Shown here piece by piece: positions 45,565 to 55,300 of a stretch of 64,000 nt of DNA. Numbering within the stretch: position 1 is the first letter of the stretch; the number at the start of each line of letters is the position of its first letter. Source of the DNA: Spisula solida (Eukaryota > Mollusca > Bivalvia > Venerida > Mactridae); NCBI GenBank assembly GCA_947247005.1, contig OX365959.1, positions 41,261,097 to 41,325,096 of the forward strand, in the 5' to 3' direction. Under the pieces are notes generated by a model, which ran no database searches, was not told the origin of the DNA, and was given only the letters and a program-made list of their open reading frames with translations. Both the position numbers and the translations under genes were made by a program.

Positions 45565-45789
45565 TCGCTGGCTTAGAATTAGAATATCGTAAATAACACC
45601 CATACCTATTTGAAATCTGTATCAAAGGCGCCTTTTATTGGCCAATTTTCATGAAAATCATGTTGACCATAATGAAGTTAAAAATGCTTGTTTTTCCATA
45701 AGAAAAGAGTAGTTTTCAGACAGTTTGTTCTTATTTTTTTCTCAAAATAACGTTTTTGTACTTGCGACTTACTCATTCTAAGCCATCGA
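45565..45789. mobile_element. TCGCTGGCTTAG MITE, copy 3
   Basis: Ends TCGCTGGCTTAGAATTAGAA and TCTAAGCCATCGA are inverted. 115 bases after the TTLL stop codon, so possibly within its 3' UTR. Confidence 0.75.
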
Positions 45790-46387
45790 TGTGAGCGTCT
45801 GTGTTTTACGTTTCAGTGGAAGTAAACATCTGTGATAAGCTGTGTGAATCAAAATATAATCTCAATACATTGGTCAACCCATCAGTTGTTTGATCAAAAA
45901 CCGAAGACACTAGTAGGAAGAGAAGATAAATAATATTAAACTTACTTGTGTCTTGTGTCAGATGAATTGAAATACAATTTTTTAATTCTAGATCGATGTC
46001 GTTTATTATAAACATCTCAATTTATGTTTCATCTGTAGTTTAAGGGACTGTATTGATTAAAGTTAATAAAGCTTACGTTCAAATTTAATACATTCACACA
46101 TGTTGAAATTTGATGTAGTATCATCAGAAGCATAGTTGATCGGACGTTTTGGTAAGTTTTAAACCTGACGTTGCCATAGGTCGGCAAAAATGTTCTAAAC
46201 AATTTATTGTTCAAGATATTTTAAAATGTTTCATACGTATTCTTCTTATATATTTATTAACCAGCATAGAAAATATTAGTAGAAAAAAACAAGTAATAGC
46301 TAAGTTATAAGCATTTTCTCGTGATATATCGATCATCCCTCGTAACATTAGTATGTTTTTTATGTTTCTGTACTAGTTAGTGTTGTT
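45790..46387. other. No gene; one mariner-type end
   Basis: GATCATCCCTCG at 46331-46342 followed by TA matches the right end of the MITE at 29495-29928. Its left end was not found. Otherwise AT-rich spacer. Confidence 0.45.
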
Positions 46388-46600
46388 TTATTCAGTCACA
46401 TACAGAAGTACACCCATGAATGATGTCGTCCTCAGGTTACTGTCTCCCCACAAATCTAGTTGTACATGGTAATGTGATGTCCAAACCTCGTCACCTTGGT
46501 TACAGCGAAGTACCACCGAGTTACTGCCCTGGTTGTTATCGTAATCACTATAACTCTCAGCTGTGGCACCAACCAACCACTAGTACAAATCGAATTCACT
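46388..46600 (-). pseudogene. C1q-domain C-terminal exon fragment
   Basis: On the minus strand, about 66 codons read FVLVVGATAES, GSNSVVLRCNQGDEVW and NLRTTSFMGVLLYVTE with a terminal stop. These are the last beta-strands of a C1q globular domain (GSNSVVL, GDEVW, FSG-LLY-type end). A TGA precedes them and the upstream half of the domain is replaced by a CAGACAGGG-family repeat. Together with the exon at 48133-48648 it looks like one broken secreted C1q-domain gene. Confidence 0.7.
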
Positions 46601-46634
46601 TAGATCTGGATATGAAATTTAAACCAAAAAGAGT

Positions 46635-46860
46635 ATATTAAGTCAGACAGGGAAGGCAGCACTCAACTTAACCAGCCGAGCACAGAAAAAATTAAAAACA
46701 CACAAAGCACAATGCCCAACTAAACAAGCGCAGATCCGCCCAAGTCCAAGCTGTCGAAAAGTATAATAAATTATAACTAGCTGAATGACCCAGTAGAAAA
46801 GATACAGCAACCAAAAGGCGGAATGCCTACGCTGAATGACCTAGTAACAACAGTAAACTG
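46635..46860 (+). repeat. CAGACAGGG-family repeat
   Basis: Starts AAGTCAGACAGGGAAGGCAG and includes CAAAAGGCGGAATGCC at 46813. It abuts the C1q fragment and probably interrupted it. Confidence 0.7.
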
Positions 46861-47397
46861 CTGAACTACATAGTTATAGCAGCCTTTAGTCTCAAAAGTT
46901 AAATAACAGTATTAAAACGTTGAAAGGCCCGTATTACTTGAATGTTTTGTTCACGATTACTCATAGATTAATTACAGTGCATGTAACGGATTTACAAGGT
47001 TGTTCATTTATGAACACATTTATATGACAATACTTTTGGAAGTTCATAATAGTTTTGCTCGGCTAGTTTGTAAAATATTCATACGTTTTTTGGGGGGGGA
47101 GCCATAAAAACAGAAATAAGTATGTAGGTAATCACACAGTGTAGTTTGTTTTGCATTGTGGAAGTTTATCAAAAACACGGGTTGGACTGCATGTTTTCGT
47201 ACATGCAGTTAGTAAAGCATAACTTAAACAAGTATTGTGCTAATTATCATAACAATAGCTCGGCTGTGTATTGTATGATTAATATTTTAGTTATAAAAAG
47301 TAGGGGAGGTAACAATTGGTTAGACTCCACTCAGTCTTATTCACCCTGATCCAGTAAAATTACGTTGCTATTTAGCGTTTCTGAGTAAAACGATAAT
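46861..47397. other. No recognisable gene
   Basis: AT-rich spacer within the C1q pseudogene intron. A G8 run lies near 47093. Confidence 0.4.
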
Positions 47398-47580
47398 AAT
47401 AAGTCAGACAGGGAAGGCAGAACTCAACTTAACCAGTCGAGCACAGAAAACATTAAACACATACAAGGCACAATGCTAAACTGAACCAACCGAGTACAGA
47501 AAAAATAAAACACACACAAGGCACAATGTCCAACCAAACAAGTAAAGATACGCTCAAGTCCAAGCTGGCGAAAAGGAGAA
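47398..47580 (+). repeat. CAGACAGGG-family repeat
   Basis: AAGTCAGACAGGGAAGGCAG to CAAGCTGGCGAAAAG, containing two internal copies of CGAG(C/T)ACAGAAAA...GGCACAATG. It is nearly the reverse complement of 33480-33640. Confidence 0.7.
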
Positions 47581-47683
47581 TGAATTCGTTTCAGCAATAA
47601 ACACTGTTTTGGTCTCTTATACCTGAACTACGTCGAAGTTGGGGGATTTTTAGCATATCATAACAGAAATTTTATTTTGTAGC

Positions 47684-47862
47684 TTTCTAGTTGCTACAGA
47701 CCATTAAAACAAGTATACATCGGTGGTAGGTACGCGGAATATACCTGAAAATAAACAAAGGCTAGCTACTACAGACCAGGAAAACAAATATACACCGGTG
47801 GTAGGTACGCGGAATATACCTGAAAATAAACAAAGGCTAGCTATTACAGACCATTAAAACAT
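47684..47862 (+). repeat. 75-base tandem repeat, ~2.3 copies
   Basis: Copies phased at 47694, 47769 and 47844, each starting C/T-TACAGACC and containing GGTGGTAGGTACGCGGAATA. The first two are almost identical. Confidence 0.9.
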
Positions 47863-48132
47863 CATTCCTAAAACGCTTTTCAATGTTTTCCACCAAACTA
47901 GAGATATACTGGTTGGTAACCCAGAAGTACTTTCGCGTATATCGGTGCTATACACTGGGTATGTTGAAGAATGTTGATAAACAGCAAATTTAATGTCAAC
48001 TTGTAAAACGATTGAATAACTGTAGAAGTAAATCCGGATAAAAATAGTAGTGTCATAGATCAGAACAAAATGGTAAAGGATTAGAATGATCATGCTCACT
48101 ATTGAAATTTTACACTTGAATTCATAACTTAC

Positions 48133-48648
48133 TCTTGCGAACCATGCGCTTCTTTTGAACGCTCATCTTGGCCTCATTCGTTTCGGTTTCTCTGATCAAT
48201 GCTGTGTGTTCGAGGACATCGTCTACATCTTTGTCTCCTGCTTTGTTTGCATTTTCATCAACCATTTCGTTTATCGGAAGCATATTTTCTTCAAGCTCAG
48301 CAATTCTTCCTTGGTAGCAATCTCGGACGCTTCCAGTCGGTTGATTTTATTTATAAGCAAGGCAAGTACGTCTTCCTGTTGATGTTTTCCTATCAAAAGC
48401 TAAGCGATTGATTGTTTCAAAGCGTTCTCGCAAAATTCTAGTTGGTCAAGTTTAACCAGAATGTCGTCGGTTGTGTTCGTAAGTATAGCAATTTCCTGTT
48501 TATAAACTTCACGTTCGTTTCGAGCTCTGCAATTTGCTCTGTCCATTTTGGTAACAAGTACAGTAAGAACGTTTTCCTCTGGGTCATTGGCACGTTGTGT
48601 CACGTGCGAGGCAACAGCTAAATTCATAACAAGAATACTAGTATACAA
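48133..48648 (-). pseudogene. Signal-peptide/coiled-coil exon of C1q-type gene, copy 2
   Basis: Reads MNLAVASHVTQRANDPEEN, KMDRANCRARNEREVYKQE, ILVKLDQLEFCENAL then an in-frame TAG. It resumes with LLINKINRLEASEIA, then needs a frame change to read MVDENANKAGDKDVDD and MSVQKKRMVRK before an intact donor (AGA|GTAAGT). Signal peptide plus heptad-like helix is the usual first exon of bivalve C1q-domain genes. Two lesions make it a pseudogene. Downstream partner: 46388-46600. Confidence 0.6.
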
Positions 48649-49000
48649 TCCAAGAAGCTTAGTTTAAACAGTATTTATTCAGAAAATAGTTTACAACATG
48701 TGTATAATAAGTTACAATTGCTAAAGGATTGGGAAACAAGTTTTTTAAACTTACATTAATCCCGCTCCTTTTTTAAAATAACAAAATAATTACATACATA
48801 ATATAGTAACATCCAAGAAGCTTGACACAGTATGCCATTATTAAACACCTCGTTCAAATAAATAAGGTAACAGAAGTGCAGTGTTGATCGTACTCTATAT
48901 ATTACGGACAGTAACGTGATGTTAGGACTCACATCATAGATCAGGTGGAAATGCTGCATATGGAAACAATCATGTGTTCTTATCTTTCCGAAATTTCATA
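48649..49000 (-). promoter_or_regulatory. Duplicated 5' flank of the coiled-coil exon
   Basis: 48840-49000 aligns with 18346-18530 (CAGAAGTGCAGTG-TGATCGTA, TAACGTGATGTTAG, GGAAATGC-CATATGGAAACA). In this copy 48652-48830 is an insertion relative to the other. Confidence 0.5.
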
Positions 49001-50316
49001 ATATGAAATACGGCTTTAGACAAGTTTCGTCTATTGTAAATACATTTATCTTATAAGGATAAAATGTTTAATGGACGATATGGTTGGCCCACCCATTGTT
49101 ATTTATTGTTGGCTGTATTTCAGGAATCCGGCATGTGTACGGTAGCGGACGGCAGAAATCCAATTACTTACAATTAAAAATTGCTTTTTATCTGGGCCAA
49201 TGAAACCGTGTCTGGGCGGTCATAAAGTCTCAATTGCATTGGCCTGTATTTTGTGGCGGTTTCTTCGGCCCAGATAAAACAAGTTTTCTCTCCTATGCTT
49301 TTATCCAGTGTAATATATTAATTATGTACATAATTTAGTCGCCAAGTTGAAGCAATCGTAATCTTCCATAAAGAATGTAGTTGACGTTAAATAACGACTG
49401 GTCATACGTAGTCATTAGGCCTTCGTTAAATAATATAATACTTTGAAACGACAAGTCTTGAACATCATTTCCACGTTAAATGAGCCTTAAGGACGAGTGT
49501 CACAGTTGTTTGTGCGCATATTACTGCGCATATTCTGAAAACATTGTTTCAGTCTGTTTTTTTATTGATGATATAGATAACAATAACTATGGTACCAGTA
49601 TCATTAGATACGGCGTTTATTTAAATTAGGCGTGATTTTCCAGACAGTTCATACACCGATTAACTGCAGAAAATGTGTATTCAATTCTCAATTATACAAT
49701 GGTTTGTCATTCTGACGCTTGTTATTAACCACTCAGGCCTATTTTATGCCATCCAAAACATGAAGCGTTACTTAACACATAATTACAATATACATTGTTT
49801 ACAAACAATTACACCCGCTAGTTTTGCGTGTTAAGCCTTCGTGTATATTAGTGCTGTTGTTTCCATGTTACAATTTTTTATGTGATTGTTGAGCTAATCA
49901 CTCGGGGTCATTCTAGATGGAAGTCGGATTATTTATTATTTATCTAGTCACTTCCGACAAAATCTGCCAGTTAACGGGGTGCCGATTAAACTTAGCTATA
50001 ATCGGTCACCTGGTCATGTGACTAGTGATAATCCGTCACCTTACCACGTAATCTGACGGACTTCTTTTTATATGAGAGTCACCGGTTGCAATTCTGTACC
50101 CAAGGGTGAGGTTATCCTATTCTAAATGAGCTGGTGGTTGATCGGTTATTTTCTTCGACTTACCTGCGTCTACAGGACGTCTACCAAGATGTCCGACGTC
50201 GTTGTTTATCATGACGCCACGAAACGAACGTGACGTTGCGCGCTAGTTAATGAAAGAGTGACAATATTGTCCCGAGTTTGATCCCCTTACTGAGCAGATT
50301 AAGCGACTAGATAAAT
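49001..50316. other. Intergenic, with one palindrome
   Basis: No gene. Arms 49185-49208 and 49257-49279 (TTTTATCTGGGCC / GGCCCAGATAAAA) form a palindrome. Confidence 0.5.
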
Positions 50317-50426
50317 AGAATAATAGGTTAGTGTCGTGAATGAAGTAAAAGTTTATCCGGTAATCCGATAAATTCCTCCGCCTTGCCAGATAAACTTTTT
50401 CATCCACGGCACTAACCTATTATTCT
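50317..50426. repeat. Long imperfect palindrome
   Basis: Arms of about 40 bases (AGAATAATAGGTTAGTG... and its complement) around a 31-base loop. Confidence 0.85.
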
Positions 50427-50753
50427 CTATATATTTATATAGAGCCCACAGATTGAATAAACAATACACTTCCAGATCGCATTTTTATTTCCGAAATTTT
50501 ACACTAGTTTCAGTAATTAGATGCAGACAATGTCCACACAATTTTATCACAAAACATTATAAAGTTACTCATACATTTCCTAGCTCTTAACTGTCCGAAA
50601 GCCTTTGTGACTCTCCCCTAAGATCTGCGATTTTCGGACAATCTTCAGAAATTCTCTTTGGTGCCGCAACCATTCAAATTCGACATTTAGTATATCAAGT
50701 TTCAAGCAAATCGCCAAATACTGCGATCCCACGTACTAGGCACGTGGTATATA

Positions 50754-50878
50754 AATAACACATAGCTTCGAGGGTGACAGTAAAAATGTCAGCCTGAGGA
50801 AAGTACTGTTACCCAAGGCCGAACAGTACTTTCCTCAGGCTGACATTTTTACTGTCACCCTCGAAGCTATATGTTATT
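50754..50878. repeat. Long near-perfect palindrome
   Basis: 57-base arms (50754-50810, 50822-50878) differ at one or two positions around an 11-base loop (ACCCAAGGCCG). Core CGAGGGTGACAGTAAAAATG. Related broken text (AAAAAGTACTGTCAAAAAAG) lies at 51140-51190. Confidence 0.92.
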
Positions 50879-51950
50879 TATTTTATTACCCCAAACTTTT
50901 TTCAGCGATTATCTACTGTAAACCAAGAAATTATTTTATTCTGGTTCACGGAAAAGAAACAAAGAACTCTCCTACCTCCAATCTAACCCAAAGAATTATA
51001 TTGTAGCGAAAAGTATCTAAGGTTAGACACACCTAAATTATTGGCATATTTTTCGGCACCTAATACTTGACTTGGTATAGAGAACTCGAACAAAAAACAT
51101 GGTTATGCGGGCGGGACATGCCGCCATATTTCACATGACAAAAAAGTACTGTCAAAAAAGTACTATCACCCTGCTGACAGTAAAAAAATGTTCAATCACG
51201 TGGTATATCAATGATCCGCTTGATCGTAATAGTAAGAATACTACCTGTTTGTCTATGGGAAATTAACATTACGAAAAAAGTGAGGGGTAATAATGTAGAT
51301 TGATATCCGTAAATAGCATGGTTTTTAGTCAATAAGGTACTGGTTTTCATTGCTTTCTCCCACAAACAGAATGTTTTAAACAAAAATATACAATGATCTG
51401 ATATTGCAATGTTTGTATACAAGTCACATACCTGAATAAACGAACTGTACAGCATAATTGGAAAAAAGCTCGTACGACATCTCTTCCCGGTGATGAAACC
51501 GGATCTAACTATTTCGGCTCTAATGGAGCGAAACTGGGTCGATGGCGGAAAGACCCGAGGAGTTACGATTGCCGGGAAGATAATCGGTACGATACGTACG
51601 ACATTTACTCGCTACTGATTAGGGAAAACGCCAACCTCAGCCGTGTCGGTGAATTTCACCTAAAATCACCTAATACCCCGATAATTTATATTGAACAACC
51701 TTTTACCACACTGATGATTTGTAGCAGTTAAAGAGCTATAATATATAAATCTGAACGAGTAATTAAGGTTTCACTAAGAGCTTTGATAAAACAGTACCCA
51801 GGTGTTTAAAATAATCAAGGAAATCAGTCAATGAATGAAATACACATGGACCGCCCAAAAGATCGTCACGTATATTGTAAGAAAATAACATTCCTTAAAT
51901 CCTCTTCCCCTTAAATCTGTCCGTCTTTTCTAATTCATGACGTCTATAGA
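50879..51950. other. Downstream region of PAN-CTLD gene
   Basis: No ORF with coding character. Contains decayed palindrome arms near 51140-51190. No canonical AATAAA for the minus-strand gene was found near its stop. Confidence 0.4.
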
Positions 51951-52310
51951 TTACTTTTTACACATACATTTTCTCACTTGTGAGCACTCATAATTATTCC
52001 ATCCAATGCCTTTACCCTGGTAAGTAAGGCAGCTACCATTGATTTTGTTGCTTGGTTTCCCTGGCAACCAATTTGTGTAATCCCAAGTATCTCCGTTAAT
52101 CCATCCCCACTGACTGAGCTCTCTTCGTCCACCAAGCCATATGCCAGCATCCTTAAACGTGTTAAGGAAATGACTTTCCAGGGGTGACGTATCTGACGTC
52201 AGGTTTCCACCATTGTCGGCACAAAAACCTCCACAATACGTCCAGGTATGCCTAACGGGTGACATCATGTAGCAGGCATGAGCAAATTGGACCCATTCTT
52301 CGTCACAAAC
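51951..52310 (-). CDS. C-type lectin domain exon (terminal)
   Basis: 119 codons and stop; acceptor TTTCTAG on the minus strand. Six or more cysteines in the order expected of a long-form CTLD. WLGGRR and WINGDTWDYTNWLPGKP mark the central strands. Confidence 0.9.
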   Translation of the reverse strand, partial: VCDEEWVQFAHACYMMSPVRHTWTYCGGFCADNGGNLTSDTSPLESHFLNTFKDAGIWLGGRRELSQWGWINGDTWDYTNWLPGKPSNKINGSCLTYQGKGIGWNNYECSQVRKCMCKK

Positions 52311-55300
52311 CTAGAAATATACAATAACACGGACAATCAGTCGCAAAGGAAAGTATACATTACATATCAACAGAAAGTGTATTAAAAGAGGTGACTAATT
52401 ATTTGTACAGATGTTTGCACTGACTACGGGATTGCGTTACCATCCGAGTCATTAAATATACGTATAGAGGGATTTTTAATGGATCGACAGCTACGATATT
52501 TTATGGATACAATTTCAAATTCTTTGTTTAATGAAGTTGACAGATCGTCGCCCGAGTAAAGAAGTGCTCTATCTCCATTTTTGACAAAAATGAGATTTTT
52601 ATATCACTGAAGTCGTCTTGTCGAGATCTACAATATTATGTTATCTAATACTAAATGCGCTCAACGCAAACAAAGATACCCAGTAATGATTTGCTCTCTC
52701 TCCGTAAAATAAAACAACTATTGACTCTTACACTGTTTCAACTCCAGGAGTTGGAGCAGTTTACCTTTAAACGACATATCTAGCCAAATCAAATGAAGTA
52801 ATTTGTACTCGTGACTCTTAGTGCATGAGTAATTATTTGCTCTATCTCCATAATTGTCAATAAATAACTGCTCTATCTCCATAACTGTCAATAAACAACT
52901 GCTCTATCTCCATAAATTTCAATAAAGAACTGCTCTATCTCCATAAATTTCAATAAAGAATTGCTTTATCTCCAGTATTTGGAGATAGAACAGTTCACCT
53001 ATAAGAAATAATGAAATATTATGACAAAATCTCCAAACACAAAAATATAAATAAATAAACACATACAACATTTTATAAAGATCTAACTTGATATTTTAAA
53101 TCTATTCATAATGCTGAATATTCGCGTATAACATTGTCCACATATCTTAAACAATAACAGAAATATCACTAACTGAATTTTTAAACTCGATTTTCTCGAA
53201 ATATTAAAAATGGTAGATAGAGCAATGTTCCACTCAGGCGACGAGATGTTTCTTCGTTAATTGCAGGTATAATTAATATGAACTAAGGGACAGCCTATAT
53301 AAGCCGATTATATCTTAAATATTAAAGAACAGCTCAGCTATATCATTTAACTTATTGTTCGCATAGTTTGAACACAGTTCTACGAATATTAATTTTGAGA
53401 TTTTCCGTATGTCCACGGCTCAAATCCAGGCAGTCAACACAGGGTGATTCGGAGAGGGCGCTAGAATATTACTGTGAATTTGAAACTAACATAACGATAG
53501 CAATCAGGATGGTTCGAATCCTGACAACCAGGACAGGGGATACGAACAGAGCACTTACGACTAGGTATGTTCTATGTGCACATTAAGCGTACAAAACAGT
53601 TTGAATCTAGATGTCCATGGTACGAATCCCGGAAGCCGAGACAAAGTCTCCGAGACATTACCCGATAAAACCTGTTTTCGGAATTTAATGGTATGGGGGT
53701 AAATGTAATGGATAATAGGCTGTATAGCGGGAGTGATTTAATAATTATTTTTTCTACGCTTAAACATCAAAAACGTATAAATCCATTATTGCACATTATC
53801 ATTAAACATCTTTGTTTTTAAGATTTATCCAACATTATTCTTACAATAAATGCATGCCCTCTGGCAATTAATGTCGAGCCTCAACGCACGTTGAAAAAAC
53901 CATCAACTTAAATGTGCCAAGAGATTAACTTTCACGACAAATATAAGAAAGATTGGTCAATGTGTGACAAAGTTATGGTCTTGACAAGCTTTTTTACCTT
54001 TGACCTCCGAATGTGACCTTGACCTTTGAAATAGGAACCTATGGGTTGTGCATGACACTATGCCTCATGGAGGTTTACATTTATGTTACTTACAAGAACG
54101 ATTGACCAAGTTATGGTCGGGGCAAACTTAAATTTGACATTTGACCTCCAACTGTGACCTTGAGCTTTGAGTATTTCGTATGAAAATAGGATTGTTGAAC
54201 TTTTGGCTAAGTTTCAGCAGCTGGATATAGATCTAATTAATCAAAACATCCAACTGAACTCTTATTTTTCGAATAATAAAGAAAATAATAGTTTACATTA
54301 CTGAGGGCCCTATGGCATTTTATGAACTGGCTAATCAGTCTTAGTGACGTATAAGGACCAAAGCTAAGTTAAATTAGTATACCCCATGCGGGCTGACTAG
54401 ACAGTCCATATAATGTCACTGAGCCTGAAGTAACGTGAATAATTTATTTTATTATACCTCACTTTTTCTGCAATGCAAAAGTCCCATTGCCCCAGAGAGA
54501 GACATTATGACTGCCATTGACAGTTCCAACCCACATGACACGTGACCGACCAAAATCTGACATTTTCAACGGCGTCGATCTTAGTTCTTTGACTGTTGAA
54601 ATATACAAGATTTTCTAAGAATAGACAGATAAAAGAAGACAACTAAACAAATCTGTATTCAAAACGACGCGTTTCCTTTATTCAACTTCACCAGATTAAG
54701 AACACTGTACACAAAACAATCATGTACAATTATGTTAGACGTCATGACGTCACCAGCAATTACGTAATAACGTCAAAATGCGACGTTACGTTTGGCGCAC
54801 TTTTAAAGTTATAGATCTATACAAAAATGGTAAAAAGCTAAGTTATAGCTTATATAACACAAGTTCTAGATACTTTCTATTAGTTAAAGAAATCGGTAAA
54901 ATGCACCAAATGAACGTAGGGGCCTACATATAAAATAGAATGTGAAATTGATACACAACAATGTATGATAGCACAGTCATGTCTACTGTTTATAATTATG
55001 GTAATCATAGCAGTGAACGTTATGCTAGACTTATAATAGTGTTCGGTATAATAAAATAAATATCAGATGCCTGCCTGCGTGACATTGATATTGTCAACCC
55101 TCGAAACAGAATGTCACACTCGGCTTCGCCTCGGGATGACATTCTGCCCTCGGGTTGACAATATCAATGTCACGCAGGCAGGCATCAGATATTTATATAA
55201 TATTATACTGCACATTCAACTTTGATATCTTATTTCTGTAAATAATAAGAGTTACTGTATGTTCATGTCAGAGAAGACGTGACATATATCTTAACGAGCC

